This document shows, one piece after another, positions 23,547 through 36,253 of a stretch of 64,000 bases of DNA (the first letter of the stretch is position 1; each line of letters starts with the position of its first letter). The notes below the pieces were generated by a model, which saw nothing but the letters and a program-made list of their open reading frames with translations, was not told where the DNA came from and made no database searches. The position numbers and the translations under genes were made by a program. This DNA is from Paramecium sonneborni (Eukaryota > Ciliophora > Oligohymenophorea > Peniculida > Parameciidae), in the NCBI GenBank assembly GCA_905182985.1, contig CAJJDN010000090.1, forward strand, positions 355,526 to 419,525. Direction: 5' to 3'.

Positions 23547-24589
23547 ATGGTGGATAGATTTGATGAACATTTCTTTTTAATAGCAAAGGAAACAGGAGGA
23601 ATAGAAGGATTGCTAAATTCTTTATTTAGTTTTTTATTGAGAAGAACAGATTATTATTATGAATGTAATGAATGTAAAATAAATTAGGTGATCCTGGAGA
23701 TAAGATGGGATTTCCACCTGGAGTATCATTGAATATGTTAGGAAATATATTTAAAAAATATTAAGATGAACATTATAAAGTGCATAAAAAAAAGTCTGCC
23801 TAAGAATATAAAGAGAAATTGGAAATATATTAAAGAAAGTAGAAGGAATTATAAGAGAAATAAAAGGAATAGGAAGCATTAAAGAAAGAGATATAAAATT
23901 AATAGTAGTAAGATAAATAGAGTGAATAAAGTGAAAATTAGATTTAATAAGATGGAAAGATAAAATAGGATTAAAATGAATAAAAATAAGATAGTTTTAC
24001 TAATAAGTAAAAAATAGATCCATACATAAATACATATAATGGAGGTGAGACGGAGAAATATTCATGGAGTTAATCTGGAAATGATGTAGTAGTAATAATG
24101 AAAGTTCCAGAAGGATCTAATAAGAAAAATGTATAAATGATTATAGATTTATAATAATAGATAAAAGTGATAATAACAGCAAGTACATTGACAGTGAAAG
24201 TAAAGGATAATGTAGTAATAGATGGAAAATTATATGATAAGGTGAAATGTGATGAATCAATATGGTCTATAGAAGAGAATCTATTAACAATAACATTGGA
24301 GAAGGGATAGGAGAATATATGGAAAACAGTAATTTAAGGAGATTAAGAAATAGATGCAACAAAAGTGGAGAATACAAAACCATTAGAAGATTTTGATTCT
24401 GAAACTTAAGGAGCAATAAGAAAGATAATGTATGATTAACAAAGGAAATAGTAAGGATTACCAACGACAGAAGAAGAATAATAATTAGAGATGTTAAAGA
24501 AAGCTTGGGATGCTGAAGGGAGTCCATTTAAAGGATAACCTTTTGATCCAAGTAAATTCAATCTAAGTAATGGTTAAATATAATTCTGA
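23547..24589 (+). CDS. NudC family protein (CS domain)
   Basis: 339 residues, one 23-nt intron. The N-terminal NudC-type segment (VDRFDEHFFLIAKETGGIEGLLNSLFSFLLRR) with GDKMGFPPGVS is followed by a charged Gln/Lys coiled coil and a CS domain. The CS domain starts at YSWSQSGNDVVVIMKVPEG and includes VKVKDNVVIDGKLYDKV and ESIWSIEENLLTITLEK. The C-terminal motif KAWDAEGSPFKGQPFDPSKF is typical of NudC. These proteins are Hsp90-associated cochaperones that stabilise dynein regulators and WD40 clients; the neighbouring gene encodes a WD40 protein, which may be coincidence. Confidence 0.88.
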
Positions 24590-24646
24590 GATATAATATT
24601 TATTATATTATGTTGAAATATAATATAAATTACAATATTTGATAAG

Positions 24647-27600
24647 ATGTCTGTAAATCAGATAATTGAATAAGTGTTAGTAAGAATGTTGGATTCTGAA
24701 AATACAGACTTTAAATTATCTAAGAAATCTTAGATATTAGAATTAATTGAAAGAGATGAACTCTTAGTCATAGAAAGATAATGGCCATCAAAGCGATTAA
24801 ATATGGTTGAATTCATTAAATTGATGATTCCTATTGTACATCATAAATAAAGTGAACTTTTGTATCTAGTAATGGGATTGATTGAATTATATAAAGATGT
24901 TGTAGCAATAAGTTAATAGAATGAACTTAGTTTATAAGATGTTACAAGTTATGTATGTTAAGTAGATACAAGTGAAAATACAATGGTACCTCAACGTTTA
25001 ATATCAGATCCTAAGAAATTCAATTTAAATAAAACAAGAATTAGAGATATTGATGTGGTAAGTTATAAATTTGATAATTCTAGGAATCAGCTAAAATTAT
25101 TGGTAGTAGTGATAATGAGATATTTCATATAGTTCCAAATTCATTATAAAACGATTCAATTAGACATCATAATGGAATTGTTCATACAGGTGTTTTTTGC
25201 AACAAATCAATTATTACACTTGATAGTTTAGATTCTAAAATTAATATATATAATGTAGATGGTTCATTAAAATAAATGGTTAAGATATCATAACATGAAG
25301 ATAAAGAAACTATAATTTTGAGTTTTGCATGGTCTGATAGATAATAAAGAGTAATTTTATTATATATATTCAGATTGGATTAACATTAAAATCACATTCT
25401 ATTTGTATGTATGAAGGTGACTTTAAAAAATATAGAATATTTTCTACTGTTTTAGCATCATAAGAATATTAAACTAATATCTGGTTTTTAGAGAATTAAA
25501 ATCAATGGGTTACAACTGATAGTACTTTTAGATTATATTTTTGGGATTTATTGAATGAATCAGCCAATTTAATATTCTAAAATAAATGTATCTAAGGAAA
25601 TATTATTGAATGTGTGGAAGTTATTCATATGAAAATGATTGCAACTGCTTCCTTAGATAAATAAGTAGCTTTATGGGATATATAAAATGGAGAAATCAAA
25701 ATAACTTTATCACTTAAAGATTTTGGTGGAATTCATAGTTTAGTCTATTCATATTACTATTAAGTATTTATTACTTGTGGTTATTCTACTTATATTAATG
25801 TTTATGATATCAATCCTAAATATCATGATGTAACATAAATTGGTAAAATGACAGGTCATACGTCAATGCTAACTTCTATTCTTATGGTTGGTAAATTACC
25901 TGTCTTAGTCTCTGGTGATGATAGTGGATCATTAAGATTATGGGATATTAGAACATTCTCATGTCTTTAATCTCTTAATTTTGGAAAAAAAACTTAAATT
26001 ACTAAAATTTTAGATATGTCAGATATTAATATGTTATGTTTTCTTGGCTCTAGAGTTAATATTCTAAAATTAGATATAAGACATAATGAAGAAATAGAGA
26101 ATTATGCTGTCAAAGTAGAATTCGATTAATAAAGAGATGAGTTGATTATAGCTACAAAAAAATAAATTATATTTCTTGACATATATACTGGTAAAATAAA
26201 AACAATATTAAATGGCCTATTATCGGAATTTGAGGATGATATCACTTAATTTAGACCTTTGAATTATTTTAATAAATTTATATTGGCTGATTCTAAAGGT
26301 AATACTAAGATTTATCATCATAATGGTGAATATATATCTTCATTAAAAGGACATTCAGATATAAATGTTTTGAAATTGGATATCTTAAATAAACTAGTTA
26401 TTACAGCATGTTAAGATTGCATTTTGGTCCAAAAAATGAATGGAGAAATTCTAAGAGAAATAATTCATTTTGAAGCTTCGTAATTAGAATTATCTGTTCA
26501 TCATTCATTGATTTTATTATCATAAGGATCTAAACTTTATTATATAGATTATGAATTTGTCAAATGTTTAGGTGTGTTAGAATTCGATGCAGAGATAACA
26601 AATATTATAATAATTGCTAATTATCCTCTATTAGCAGTATCTACTATATAAGGAAAAGTAATATTTGTTAAATTTAACATTAAAGAACATATTTAAGTAG
26701 ATTCTGAACTATTTGATATGTATGATATTGGTTCAAATAATTATATTACTGAAGAAAATGAATAAGAATTTGTAACTAAAATGTTATTCAATGTAAAGGA
26801 GCTTGAACTATTATTTGCAACTTCTGAAAGCAATATAATAAGAATAGCATTAGATTTAGATAATTTAGCTACAACAGAACCATATTATGAGAGAATCAAT
26901 TATAATCCTTTGAGAAAAGCAAAAGAATAACTTTTATAAAGTGAACCTTAAAAATTTATAATTCCTGAAAATTTTACTAGCATTAAAAATCTACATATGT
27001 TTAAAGTTTCAAAAAAATAGATCATTTCTATTAGTTTTTTAGAATTAGATAATCGATATATTCTAATTTCAACATCTGATGGTCTCATTTCAATTTTCGA
27101 TTTAATTGGAAACATAATAGCCTTATATAATATCAATCATCCCTTACCAATCAAATGGAATATATAGTATTCAAAATAAGGAGAACTTAGAAAAAGAATT
27201 ATTTATGGTTTCAAAGTAATTGACATTTTAAGAAAATAATCTAAATCAGAAAAAGAAGCTGAATAATATAGTTTAGTTGAATCTTTAGCTATGACTGGCA
27301 AAATATAACTTAAATCTCCAAAATAATATAAAGCAACTATAATGAGAGATGAATTCAGTCCTAGAGATCTTAAATTCACTAAAATTAGACATCTATATTA
27401 AACAGAAGTTTAAGGACCTACTCTAAAATAACTTGAAGCGTAGAGAAGATTATTAGAAGTTTAAAATATGTTTAAAGATGATTCTAAAGATCCAAAACTA
27501 GATTTTATGCTCAAATAAAAGGAAAGAGAAAGATAAAAGGCTATTGATAGAGCTAGCAATTTAAATTTCTTAGATCCTGAGTTTAGAGATAAATCTTTAT

Positions 27601-28124
27601 TAAATACTAAATTCTTTTAAAATAATTAATATCTAACTAATTTAAATTTAAGATTAGAAAATACAGAAAGACAGGATTATTCTTATCACACAAATAATAA
27701 GGAAATCAACAATAATAAATAAAATGTATCGCTTCCTATTACTAACAGACATCATAAATCTATTACAAAAAAAAAATCTGTTTCTGATTTTTATTAATAT
27801 GCTGTTGAAAAAAACTTATTTAATAATGATCAAAATACAATTGATACTTTTGCATCATAAAGCAGTTTGAGACCTATTCAAATAAGTACTAATAGATAAA
27901 TGAAATCTATTGGGTCTTCCTAATTATCCAATGATTTAACATGGCATGGATAACATCGATAACAATAAAAGGATTTATCAACAGTTCTTCATAATTTAAA
28001 TCAAAAACTTAGACTTAGTAAAAATGCTTAAATTAATGAACCTATTTTAAATGATATCTCAAAATCTGATATTACATTTGAAGAATAAATTGATGAATTT
28101 ACAAAACGACATAAACTTAAATGA
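24647..28124 (+). CDS. WD40-repeat protein, probably ciliary
   Basis: 1,142 residues, introns of 26 and 23 nt. An N-terminal helical region (MSVNQIIEQVLVRML...) is followed by about two beta-propellers of WD40-like repeats, for example LVSGDDSGSLRLWDI, YISSLKGHSDINVLKLD and RYILISTSDGLISIFDL. The C-terminal 300 residues are charged and disordered (LEAQRRLLEVQNMFKDDSK, ITKKKSVSDFY). Length and plan resemble the WDR49/WDR64 class of cilia-associated WD40 proteins, but I cannot prove orthology. It would act as a structural scaffold; no enzyme motif is present. Confidence 0.8.
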
Positions 28125-28195
28125 AATTTATATTTTACATTAAATATATTAAATATTATATATAGTATGATGTATTTAAACTTTTATTTTATATT

Positions 28196-28691
28196 TCATT
28201 TCTGTATTAGATTTGGGGAACTTTAAAAGAATTAATTTGAATGAGAGAGTAAAAATATTTATTTTTGAATCTATTCACACCATTATTATATCATAGATAA
28301 ATTGTTGAGCTCTTATACTTCAGGAATTTTCTCATTTTAATCATTTTCCTCTTTTAACCCTTTCTTTGATTTTTCCACACAATTTTCTATTTTTTGGGAT
28401 AAAACAATTGTTGACATTTAAGGATATAATGGGTTTAGTACAACCTCATATGTTTTCATAACTTTTTTTAACTTTCTTACTCTACTCTCCTTTTTTCCCA
28501 CTCTACCCTCTCTCATATATGTGTTAATTATAGATTTACAGGTAGATTGTAAGATGTTATGTTCTTAGGCCACCTAAATTAAAAATTTTTATTACATCTA
28601 TTATTGGCTTTTTTTCAATTAGAATCTTGTGAATAATTTATTCTCTTAATTCATTTTTGATTTTGCTATATTATTTTTTAGAGTCATCCAT
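28196..28691 (-). CDS. small helix-turn-helix protein, transposase-type DNA-binding domain
   Basis: 157 residues with a 22-nt intron. The N-terminal domain (ELREQIIHKILIEKKPIIDVAQEH, then LQSTCKSIINTYMREGRVGKK) has the two-helix, turn and recognition-helix pattern of homeodomain-like HTH found at the N-terminus of Tc1/mariner-type transposases. A basic stretch (KESRVRKLKKVMKTY) and an acidic, glutamine-rich tail follow. There is no DDE catalytic domain. It could be a domesticated transposase remnant acting as a DNA-binding protein. It lies in what otherwise looks like a long intergenic gap and is convergent with the WD40 gene. Confidence 0.62.
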
Positions 28692-29238
28692 TTTTGATAA
28701 ATTTTATATTTTTATTTCATTGATTTTTTTGTTAAACTGATTAATTATTAAATAATAATGATATCTTTTCAATTAAACTCTTTCAAAAACCAATTCTCAA
28801 ATTTTTGATTATTTCTTTGATATAATTAAATTGTCCATAATAAAATATAAGTTTAAAAAAAGTTTGATAAAAGTTTTTTAAATTCTCCTATTTAAGTATA
28901 ATTTGTATTTCTTAAATAAAAATTTATCAAGAAATTAATCTGAATTTAATAGAATTATATTTTTTACAATTAACTAAATCAATATCTAATTAATTTTAAG
29001 TTTTTAAATAAATAGATCCTTGATGCTATCAGCTAATATAATTTTCAAATTGATTAGAATTTGATTGAATCTTCTCATATATCCTATTTAATAATACTTA
29101 CTTTCGATAGTTGTCATATAAATATGAATTCAAATAGATAATTGAATAATTTCAATGAATTCAAATAGACTAATGAATAATCATCTAGCGATTTTTTTAT
29201 TCAAAAATTATTAAATTATAATTATAATTAACAGTAGG
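28692..29238. other. intergenic, AT-rich, divergent promoters
   Basis: About 550 bases between divergent genes. A 5' open frame from ATG at about 29122 (MNSNRQLNNFNEFK...) overlaps the start of the next gene in another frame; no intron joins them, so it was left out. Nothing else is seen. Confidence 0.4.
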
Positions 29239-30892
29239 ATGGCCTATAGTATTTCAAAAGAATCACAATAACTATTATGTGAGATCATAAGTCAAATTAG
29301 CCTAACTGAGAGGAGAGCTGAATAAAACAGAATATAATTATGTAGAAAAACTAGTTTTAATCCATATGCTTGTTTTAAAAGGTAATTTAAGTGGCAAAAC
29401 GTAGATTAGATTTCATGAATACTAATTAAATTAAACCTGAATCAGTGGTACAATTTTTGAAAGAAAATGATTTTTTTGTACAAGAGCTTACTACTTTGTT
29501 TAATAAAACATTTTAGAAAGAATTTCTTAATTATTAAGAGTATTTTTAATAGTTCCTAATTTTTCAGTTTTCTCAATTTAATTTTACCAAAAACAGATAG
29601 TGAACTTAGAGAGATTACAGTGATGAAATAACCAACAAAAGCTGCAATAGATAAATCAATCGATTATACATTAGCTTAATTATTCAATTTGTATTTTAAG
29701 TATTAATCTTAGAGAATATAATGAAGCTATAAATTTAGAAAGATTGAAAATTAGATTAAATAATTTATATAATGCTCATTAAATGTTTTAAAGCATAGAT
29801 TCATTAAATAATAATATTCTTAATTTTAAAGATTTTGATAGATTTTTTAGAAGAAATGGTCTTTTATTATATGAAGAAGAATTAGTAATTTTAACTAATA
29901 TTTTAATAGATTGCTTTCTTTTATAGAATTGATCTACAAAGAACAGGATAAATAACATTTAATGATTTTCGAAGAATGTTAGATCCTATATAAAAATATG
30001 AATAATAGAATTCAAATACTGGTACTACAACTCCAAAACAAGCAGTTTCATAGCCAAAAAATTAAAACATCTTAATTGATGAGTTTGGTAGAAGTAATAA
30101 TGCTGGTTAAATAGTTTTTTCTAGAAACTTTTCTACAAGTAATAAAAAAAAGTTTCAATCTAATAGAAGAGTATCTTCTATAACAGAAAGTTTATAAACT
30201 ACAAAAGTTACAGAGAATTTATTTAATGATGAATAAAGATTTATTGATTTAGGATTGGAAGTATTAAAATTGGAAATGTACTTAGAAGAAATAAGATTAA
30301 AATTGTAATAATAAAAAGACTTTAATTCTATGGATTTTTTTCATTTTATTGATTTAAAAAATAAAGGAAAGGTTAATCAACATGAATTTGTTTATTTTTT
30401 AGAATAATTATAGATCAAAAATATTGATGTGATTGAATTGTTTAATTATTTAGATAAAGATTTAGATGGATTTATAAGATATTCAGATATTTCTGAATTC
30501 ATTTCTCCATTTAATATAAGTTCAACTTATATTTGTAAGAAACCAGCAAAAAATAGTCTTCTCTCTTATTCAATCTAATAATTATTCTCAAAATCAACAA
30601 TTGGATTAATTTAATTGCTTTTTAATCAATGGAATGAAAATGATAAAATCATCAAGCTTAAAAAAAAATAATTTTTAAATGAATAAAATCTTTATTAATT
30701 ATTTAATAAACTTGATCTTTATAAAAAAGGCAGTTTCAATCGATAAGATGTATATTTATATTATTAATTGAGCTTCAACGTTTTTTTGATATCAATAATG
30801 TTAAAGACGATATCAAATTACTGTATAAAAGATTGGAAAAATCAAACAAAGAGGTTAATTATAAAGATTTTGAATTATTTTTTATAAACTGA
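29239..30892 (+). CDS. EF-hand-like calcium-binding protein
   Basis: 510 residues; introns of 23, 28, 22, 25 and 23 nt all restore one frame. The N-terminus (ISLTERRAEQNRIQLCRKTSFNPYACFKRLDF) has the helix-then-PYxAF pattern common in large ciliate EF-hand proteins. EF-hand-like units follow: IDLQRTGQITFNDFRRML, FIDLKNKGKVNQHEFVYFL, LDKDLDGFIRYSDISEF (the best loop, D-K-D-D-G-F-I) and LDLYKKGSFNRQD. Most loops lack some acidic ligands, so only one or two probably bind Ca2+. It would be a cytosolic or axonemal Ca2+ sensor. Confidence 0.78.
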
Positions 30893-31135
30893 TACTCCTA
30901 AATAGCTTTAATAAATCTATAAATAGAATAATTAATTTATATTATTACAATATTCGATTCTTAACAGCTAAATTTATGAAAATAATTTGGATTGTAAAAT
31001 GACTTATTAATTTTTAAATTTCTTCATTTTTATTAACTAAATTTTTTAATCTCTTATTAATTTAATTATTTTTCCTATATTTTATATTATTCAATATCAG
31101 GAACTACAGTATTCAAAATCTTAGTCAATACTTCA

Positions 31136-31773
31136 TCAAATTTTAAATACTGTAAACTGGTTATTGAAATAAACTTAAAAAATTGGAAATTAAAAATCTT
31201 CTTTTATTTTTTCTATTAATGGATCTGTAGTTTATTTTTCAGAATCTAATAATTTACGAATTTTGAAAATTACATTTTAATTATTTTTTTATTCATAAAT
31301 TATATCTTCAGAATCTGATTAATCATAATTTTTCTAAAAGAACCTGAATGTTTTAAAAAAAGAATATTATTGTTTATTAAATAATTATTAAAATGATTTT
31401 TAGATATATAAATATAAGTATATTTTAATTATCATGCTCTTTATGATGAATTACATCTTGGTTTTAATTTTGGTAATGTACTTATAGTTTTATTTTAAGT
31501 ATTAATTTTTTTTATTGCTTGAAAATCTGATATGTCGCTAGTGGTATTTAAAACTGATTTAATCTTTGATAAGTTTGAATGAATTTTCTTATTTTCATAA
31601 AATATTTCTATCCATTTCTCATTTTCTAATCTACGAAATTAAGATTATACAGAATAGTGAATATCTTGTTTTGGCTTCCTTAATTTAATTTTTTATATTT
31701 AAGTGGTTAAATGTTTCTAAGTAAGAGCTCTTCTTATTTTATCATTTAAAGATAATGTTTATTCGAATATCAT
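31136..31773 (-). pseudogene. hypothetical protein in two overlapping frames (frameshift)
   Basis: The first frame runs from ATG 31771-31773 (MIFEQTLSLNDKIRRALTQ) to TGA 31432-31434, 113 residues. The second frame begins with an ATG that shares bases with that stop (GCATGATAA) and continues MIIKIYLYLYIQKSFQQL...FFQKNYDQSDSEDIIYEQ to TGA at 31136. Both halves have protein-like composition. No intron of Paramecium size joins them, so the likely explanation is an indel in one gene. Two tightly overlapping genes would be unusual for a eukaryote. Function unknown. Confidence 0.4.
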
Positions 31774-31875
31774 ATTCGTTAAAATTAATATATTTATAAT
31801 AAATTTATATTGTAAATAATTTAATTTTTATGATTATGGCTAAATTATAAAAAAAATAAATTCTAATTATCAGAA

Positions 31876-33660
31876 TCATTTTTGTATTTTATTTCTACAA
31901 ACTGGACAAGTAGATTTATATTCTTCCCACCTTTATAAACAATCATTATGAAACTCATGAGATTTATGACATTGTAATTATGTTTTTTATGAACCATTAT
32001 CAAGAGTTTCTTAACAGATAGCACAAGTATTTTCTTGATTTTAAATATAATTCTATATCTCATTTTAACCAAAACACCATAATAAATTTGTCATTTCATA
32101 TTTGTATAGCTAATTTAAATTTTCTTATTGATTAATCCAAAGTTACAGAAAATTTTTATTGCTACTACTACAATTAGAAATAATATAATGGAAAATACCT
32201 CCGATGATTATAAAATCAACAACTATCTATGAAAAGATAGTTCCAAATGCATAATTTTAATTTATCATTAGAAAACATCCCCAAGGAAACTAAAAGCATG
32301 AGAAAAACAAGAACAATACAAAAAAATTTTCAAATTAAAGCTAACCTTTAAAAATACAATACAACAAATTTATTCCATATTAGAATATCTTAATTATCAA
32401 ATAATATGTAATTGGATCTTTATGAAATTCGAGATATAAAATTGACAATCCTATTTCAAGAAGTAAGTAACTTACAATTAAGTTTAGAAAAGGAGCATCC
32501 ATAATTTCATAAGAGAAATAATGATTTAAATTAATCGAATCTAAATATTCAATTAAAAGCCAATAATATATTATAAATCCTAAAAATATTTCAAGTATTA
32601 TTATTTCATAAATTTTTGTGCAGAATGAAAGTAAACATAACCCATATATATCCATAATTAAATAAAAAGTAAAGTGATAATTAAAATAAACAGTAAAACC
32701 TTAATTTCTTAAATAATAAAATAAGTGAAATAAATATTGAATAATTCTAAGAATTATGTAAATTGGTTCTATGAAACTGGACTGTATAGTACTTATAATA
32801 GCAAATATTATTTAAGTAATTAAGTAAAGTTTGATAAAATTTTTCAAAAATAAACCTTATAGACTATTTTCATCATTATTTGAACTTAATTAATTCAATC
32901 GAAAACACACATAGCTACATACACATTAATAATATTTCGAAATTGTATAAATAACCAAAGTTAGTAGAATTAAACAATAATGAAAACTCCCTAATATAAT
33001 TTAAATAAAAATAATCCAAAACAATACAGTTCCAGAATTTAAATAAAGTAATCCATAAAAATTCATTATCATATCGATAACATAATAAAATTTAATTGAA
33101 AATTCAATTTTAGGTTTATAATAGGTAATAAAATATTAGGTCAATCTACAAAATAAATAATTAATATCCTAAAAGGAATGGTCATAAAATCGAAATAAAT
33201 TAAAACTCAATGCTGCAATAAAAAATTAAGCAATTAAATAATTCTGAAAAATAGAATGTAGTTTTACATTTTCTTTACAGGTAAATAAATTTAAGATATA
33301 GGATAGTATCATATATAATGAATTATAAATGATAATGAGTGATATAACTATTAGACCAATTATTAATTAAGCTAAAATAATCCAAAAAGTCACAGTTTAA
33401 GTATCTATTAATATTAATCCATAAATATCCATTATAAAATAGAGGAATGAATGATATTTTAAATATATCTCATAATTTTCAAGATTTGGATAAAATACAA
33501 TATGTATAAAATATTAAATTGCCTTAATGATGAGGTAAGTTATATCTTTTTTCTCACATTCAGGCTGTCTATTCCAAGTTAAGCATGAAATTATGAAGAT
33601 AAATTAAACTGTTAAATAGAATTAAATCATTGGAAGTATGATTGCTTTCCAAAATTCCAT
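31876..33660 (-). CDS. polytopic membrane RING-H2 ubiquitin ligase with internal repeats
   Basis: 594 residues in one exon, unusual among its intron-rich neighbours. Roughly a dozen hydrophobic segments fill residues 1-520, then a RING-H2 finger ends the protein: CAICQETLDNGS, CHKSHEFHNDCLQRW and CPVCRNKIQK. The membrane part contains three related blocks, each with an IMDIYGL-like motif (IMDIYGLIL, VIDMIMNFYGLLYL, IMDIYGLCL), about 365-405 bases apart. The fold recalls multi-pass E3 ligases of the ER or endosome. Substrates cannot be inferred. Start: first ATG in frame (MEFWKAIILPM), which lies at the head of the first membrane segment. Confidence 0.78.
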
Positions 33661-34027
33661 TTTATAATTTTTTAATAATTTAATAATAAAGAAATTATTA
33701 TTAGTTTAAAACTAAATTATTGATTAATACATAATAGATTGTAAAAATAATCTATTAGATTGATTTTTAAGAAAAACATTTTTTATAGAAAAATAATAGA
33801 AGTAAAAAAATTAATTACATTACTGATATATTTCTTAATAAAATATTTTTCTACATATAAATATAAATTAATTTCATATTGAAAAATGGAAAAAAAAAGA
33901 GTATTAAATTAATTTCCCTCAAAACAATAAAAGTTTGATTATTAAAATTTTCAATATTCTTTAGAATATATTGTTTGTATTCTATTTAGAATTATTTTAA
34001 TAAATTTTATATTTAGTATATTTAATA
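33661..34027. other. intergenic, divergent promoters
   Basis: About 370 bases, very AT-rich. A plus-strand frame from about 33886 (MEKKRVLNQFPSKQQKF) is open and lies just before the C2-protein start, but no convincing intron joins it to that gene. Confidence 0.4.
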
Positions 34028-36123
34028 ATGAAAATAATAATAGACGCCATAAATTATGAATCAGATTAGACAAATTATTAAATAAAGTTAAAATGCGGGC
34101 CAACAGTGTTATAAACAGTTCTAGGGAATAATTGGAATCACAGATTTGTATTAGAACATAAAAAAACAACAGAAATTAGAATTGAGGTTTGGTAAAAACC
34201 TAATGATGATTATTAATTGATTGGAGATTCAGTAGTATAAAGAATAGAAGGTGCATAAAAGCTGACAATAAAATAAAATAACAAAGAATAGGGTTTTATT
34301 AATATCTAGTATAAGGAAGTGAAAGACTCAGTTACATAATTAATTCTAAACTAAGACTCATTAAATGTAAGAAATAAATGAATTTTAGTTATCAAAAATA
34401 GAAAAATAAGCATAAGCCTTATAGAAATTGAATGATTCATTATCAATGATTCCAAGTCCACATTAAGACTTTGCATCAATAAGTGAATACTTCTCTTCAT
34501 AATTTTAAAATGAAGATATAACAGGTAATTCAAAGAAGATTGCATCTAAATTAGTGAAAGAATCTTTTGAAAAAATATTATAAAACATATCAATTGCAAA
34601 GGAGTCTTAAAATTAAGAAGATGATGAATATGTAGAAAATGAAATTGAAAAAAAAAATATAGATAAGGTATAAAAGTAATTAATGAAAATTGATTGTAAT
34701 AAGCTAGAAAGAAAAAGAAGATAAATAAGTTCTGAAATTCTTTAATTAGATGAAATGTCATAATAATTAAGAATAGATTAAATAGATTAAAAATAATATA
34801 TTTAAAACTTAAGACAGGATTTGCTATAAAAATTGCTTTATCTTGAAGAAAAGTTAGAACATTTAAAGAAACAAATTAGAAAATAAAAACATCATGTATT
34901 TGGATCAAATCCTAATTTAGTAAATAGTGAAATAGAAATTAGTTCTATTAATTTATAAAAATAATTTGTTGAAAAATGGTAATAAGATCCTAATATGGAG
35001 AAACAAAGATAAGAATTTATTTAAAAATAAATTTAGGAATGGAATGATATATAGGTTAAGAGATAAAAAAGAATTGATGAATAATTTAAGAAGATAGAGT
35101 AAGAAGAAAAAATTATTTAATAAAAAAAAAATGAACTTTAATAAACAACAAATTCTAAAAAAAGAGAAGATATAGAAAAGTATTTAAAATTATTGGAAGA
35201 ACAATAAATTAAAAGGAAAACAGAACTTGAAGAAGCTAATAAGAGATTTGAAGAAAAGAAAAAAGAAAAATATCTTGCTTTAAGATATGCAGAATAAGAC
35301 GCTACATATATGATATAATTATAATAAGAAAGGAAAAAAATACTTGCTTAAAACAAAAATCCTGATTTTGATGGAAAAGAAATATAATAATTTGAAGAAA
35401 AATTTAATTAAATTCATCTCGAGAAATAGAAAAAACGTAAAGTTTAATGGGAAGAACGAGAAGCATAATGGAATAAATTTAAAGCATAATATTATTCATC
35501 TTCTTATTAAAAAGCTAAAGAAGAATATAAAAGAATTGAAAATGTTATTGATTAAGAAAAATAATAAAGATTAAGCAAACTTACTTAATATATAGAAGAA
35601 GTTAAATAAAATCATTAACCAACAATTTCTTAAGAACTTTAAGAAAAATTAAATTAAATGAAAAATAATATGAAACATTAATCTGACTTTAAAAAATATT
35701 AATCTCTTTCTAAAGTAGTTCAATCTAAACATTAATTTCATGGTATTAGTAAAGAGAAGATATAAAAAAATATTAAAAAACCTAAACTCATACCTTTAGA
35801 GAAATTACCAATTAAAATATCTCCAAGAGAAGTTGGAGATTTTTATCTAAAACAAAATGCTACATATAATGTTAAAAATATTCCCCCAATGAAAAGAGTT
35901 TCTAAAAATGACAATGAAATTAAATAATCAACTAAATCTCTACCTAATCCTAAAGTATTTGATTATTTAAAAAATTAAAGATAGAAAAAAGCTTAACAAC
36001 AACTAAAAGTAAATATTTATAATAATTTATATATAGAAAGGAACAAGCGAATAAAATATTCTTGAAAAAGAAGATTAATAAATTCTTGATTAAATTAATA
36101 AAAAACTAGTAGCATTAAAGTGA
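34028..36123 (+). CDS. C2-domain coiled-coil protein
   Basis: 681 residues, introns of 22 and 28 nt. The first 80 residues fit a C2 beta-sandwich: MKIIIDAINYESDQTNYQ, IKLKCGPTVLQTVLGNNW, NHRFVLEHKKTTEIRIEVW and DDYQLIGDSVVQRI. The Asp residues of Ca2+-binding loops are mostly missing, so it is probably a protein- or lipid-binding, Ca2+-independent C2. A long charged coiled coil follows (QLDEMSQQLRIDQIDQKQ, LEEANKRFEEKKKEKY, and similar), then a basic tail. C2-plus-coiled-coil proteins are common at basal bodies and the transition zone, but this one is not assigned to a known member. The last intron replaces an earlier stop with the end EQNILEKEDQQILDQINKK. Confidence 0.75.
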
Positions 36124-36253
36124 ATTAGTAATTTTTATATAATTTACATCATTTTTTTTTCGGATTCATCAATTATTATTCTTATTATTAATTTAAATTA
36201 AAAAGTATTTGTTTTAATTATTTTTAATATAAAAATTTATCATATTCCAATTA

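Noticed and set aside
24267..24527. 86-codon minus-strand hydrophobic frame
   Set aside because: Antisense to the C-terminal half of the NudC gene; its leucine richness is the mirror of Gln/Lys codons.
28125..29238. 1.1-kb empty intergenic gap, possibly an RNA gene
   Set aside because: With the ciliate code and a 22-nt intron the first half encodes the HTH protein; no structured RNA was recognised in the rest.
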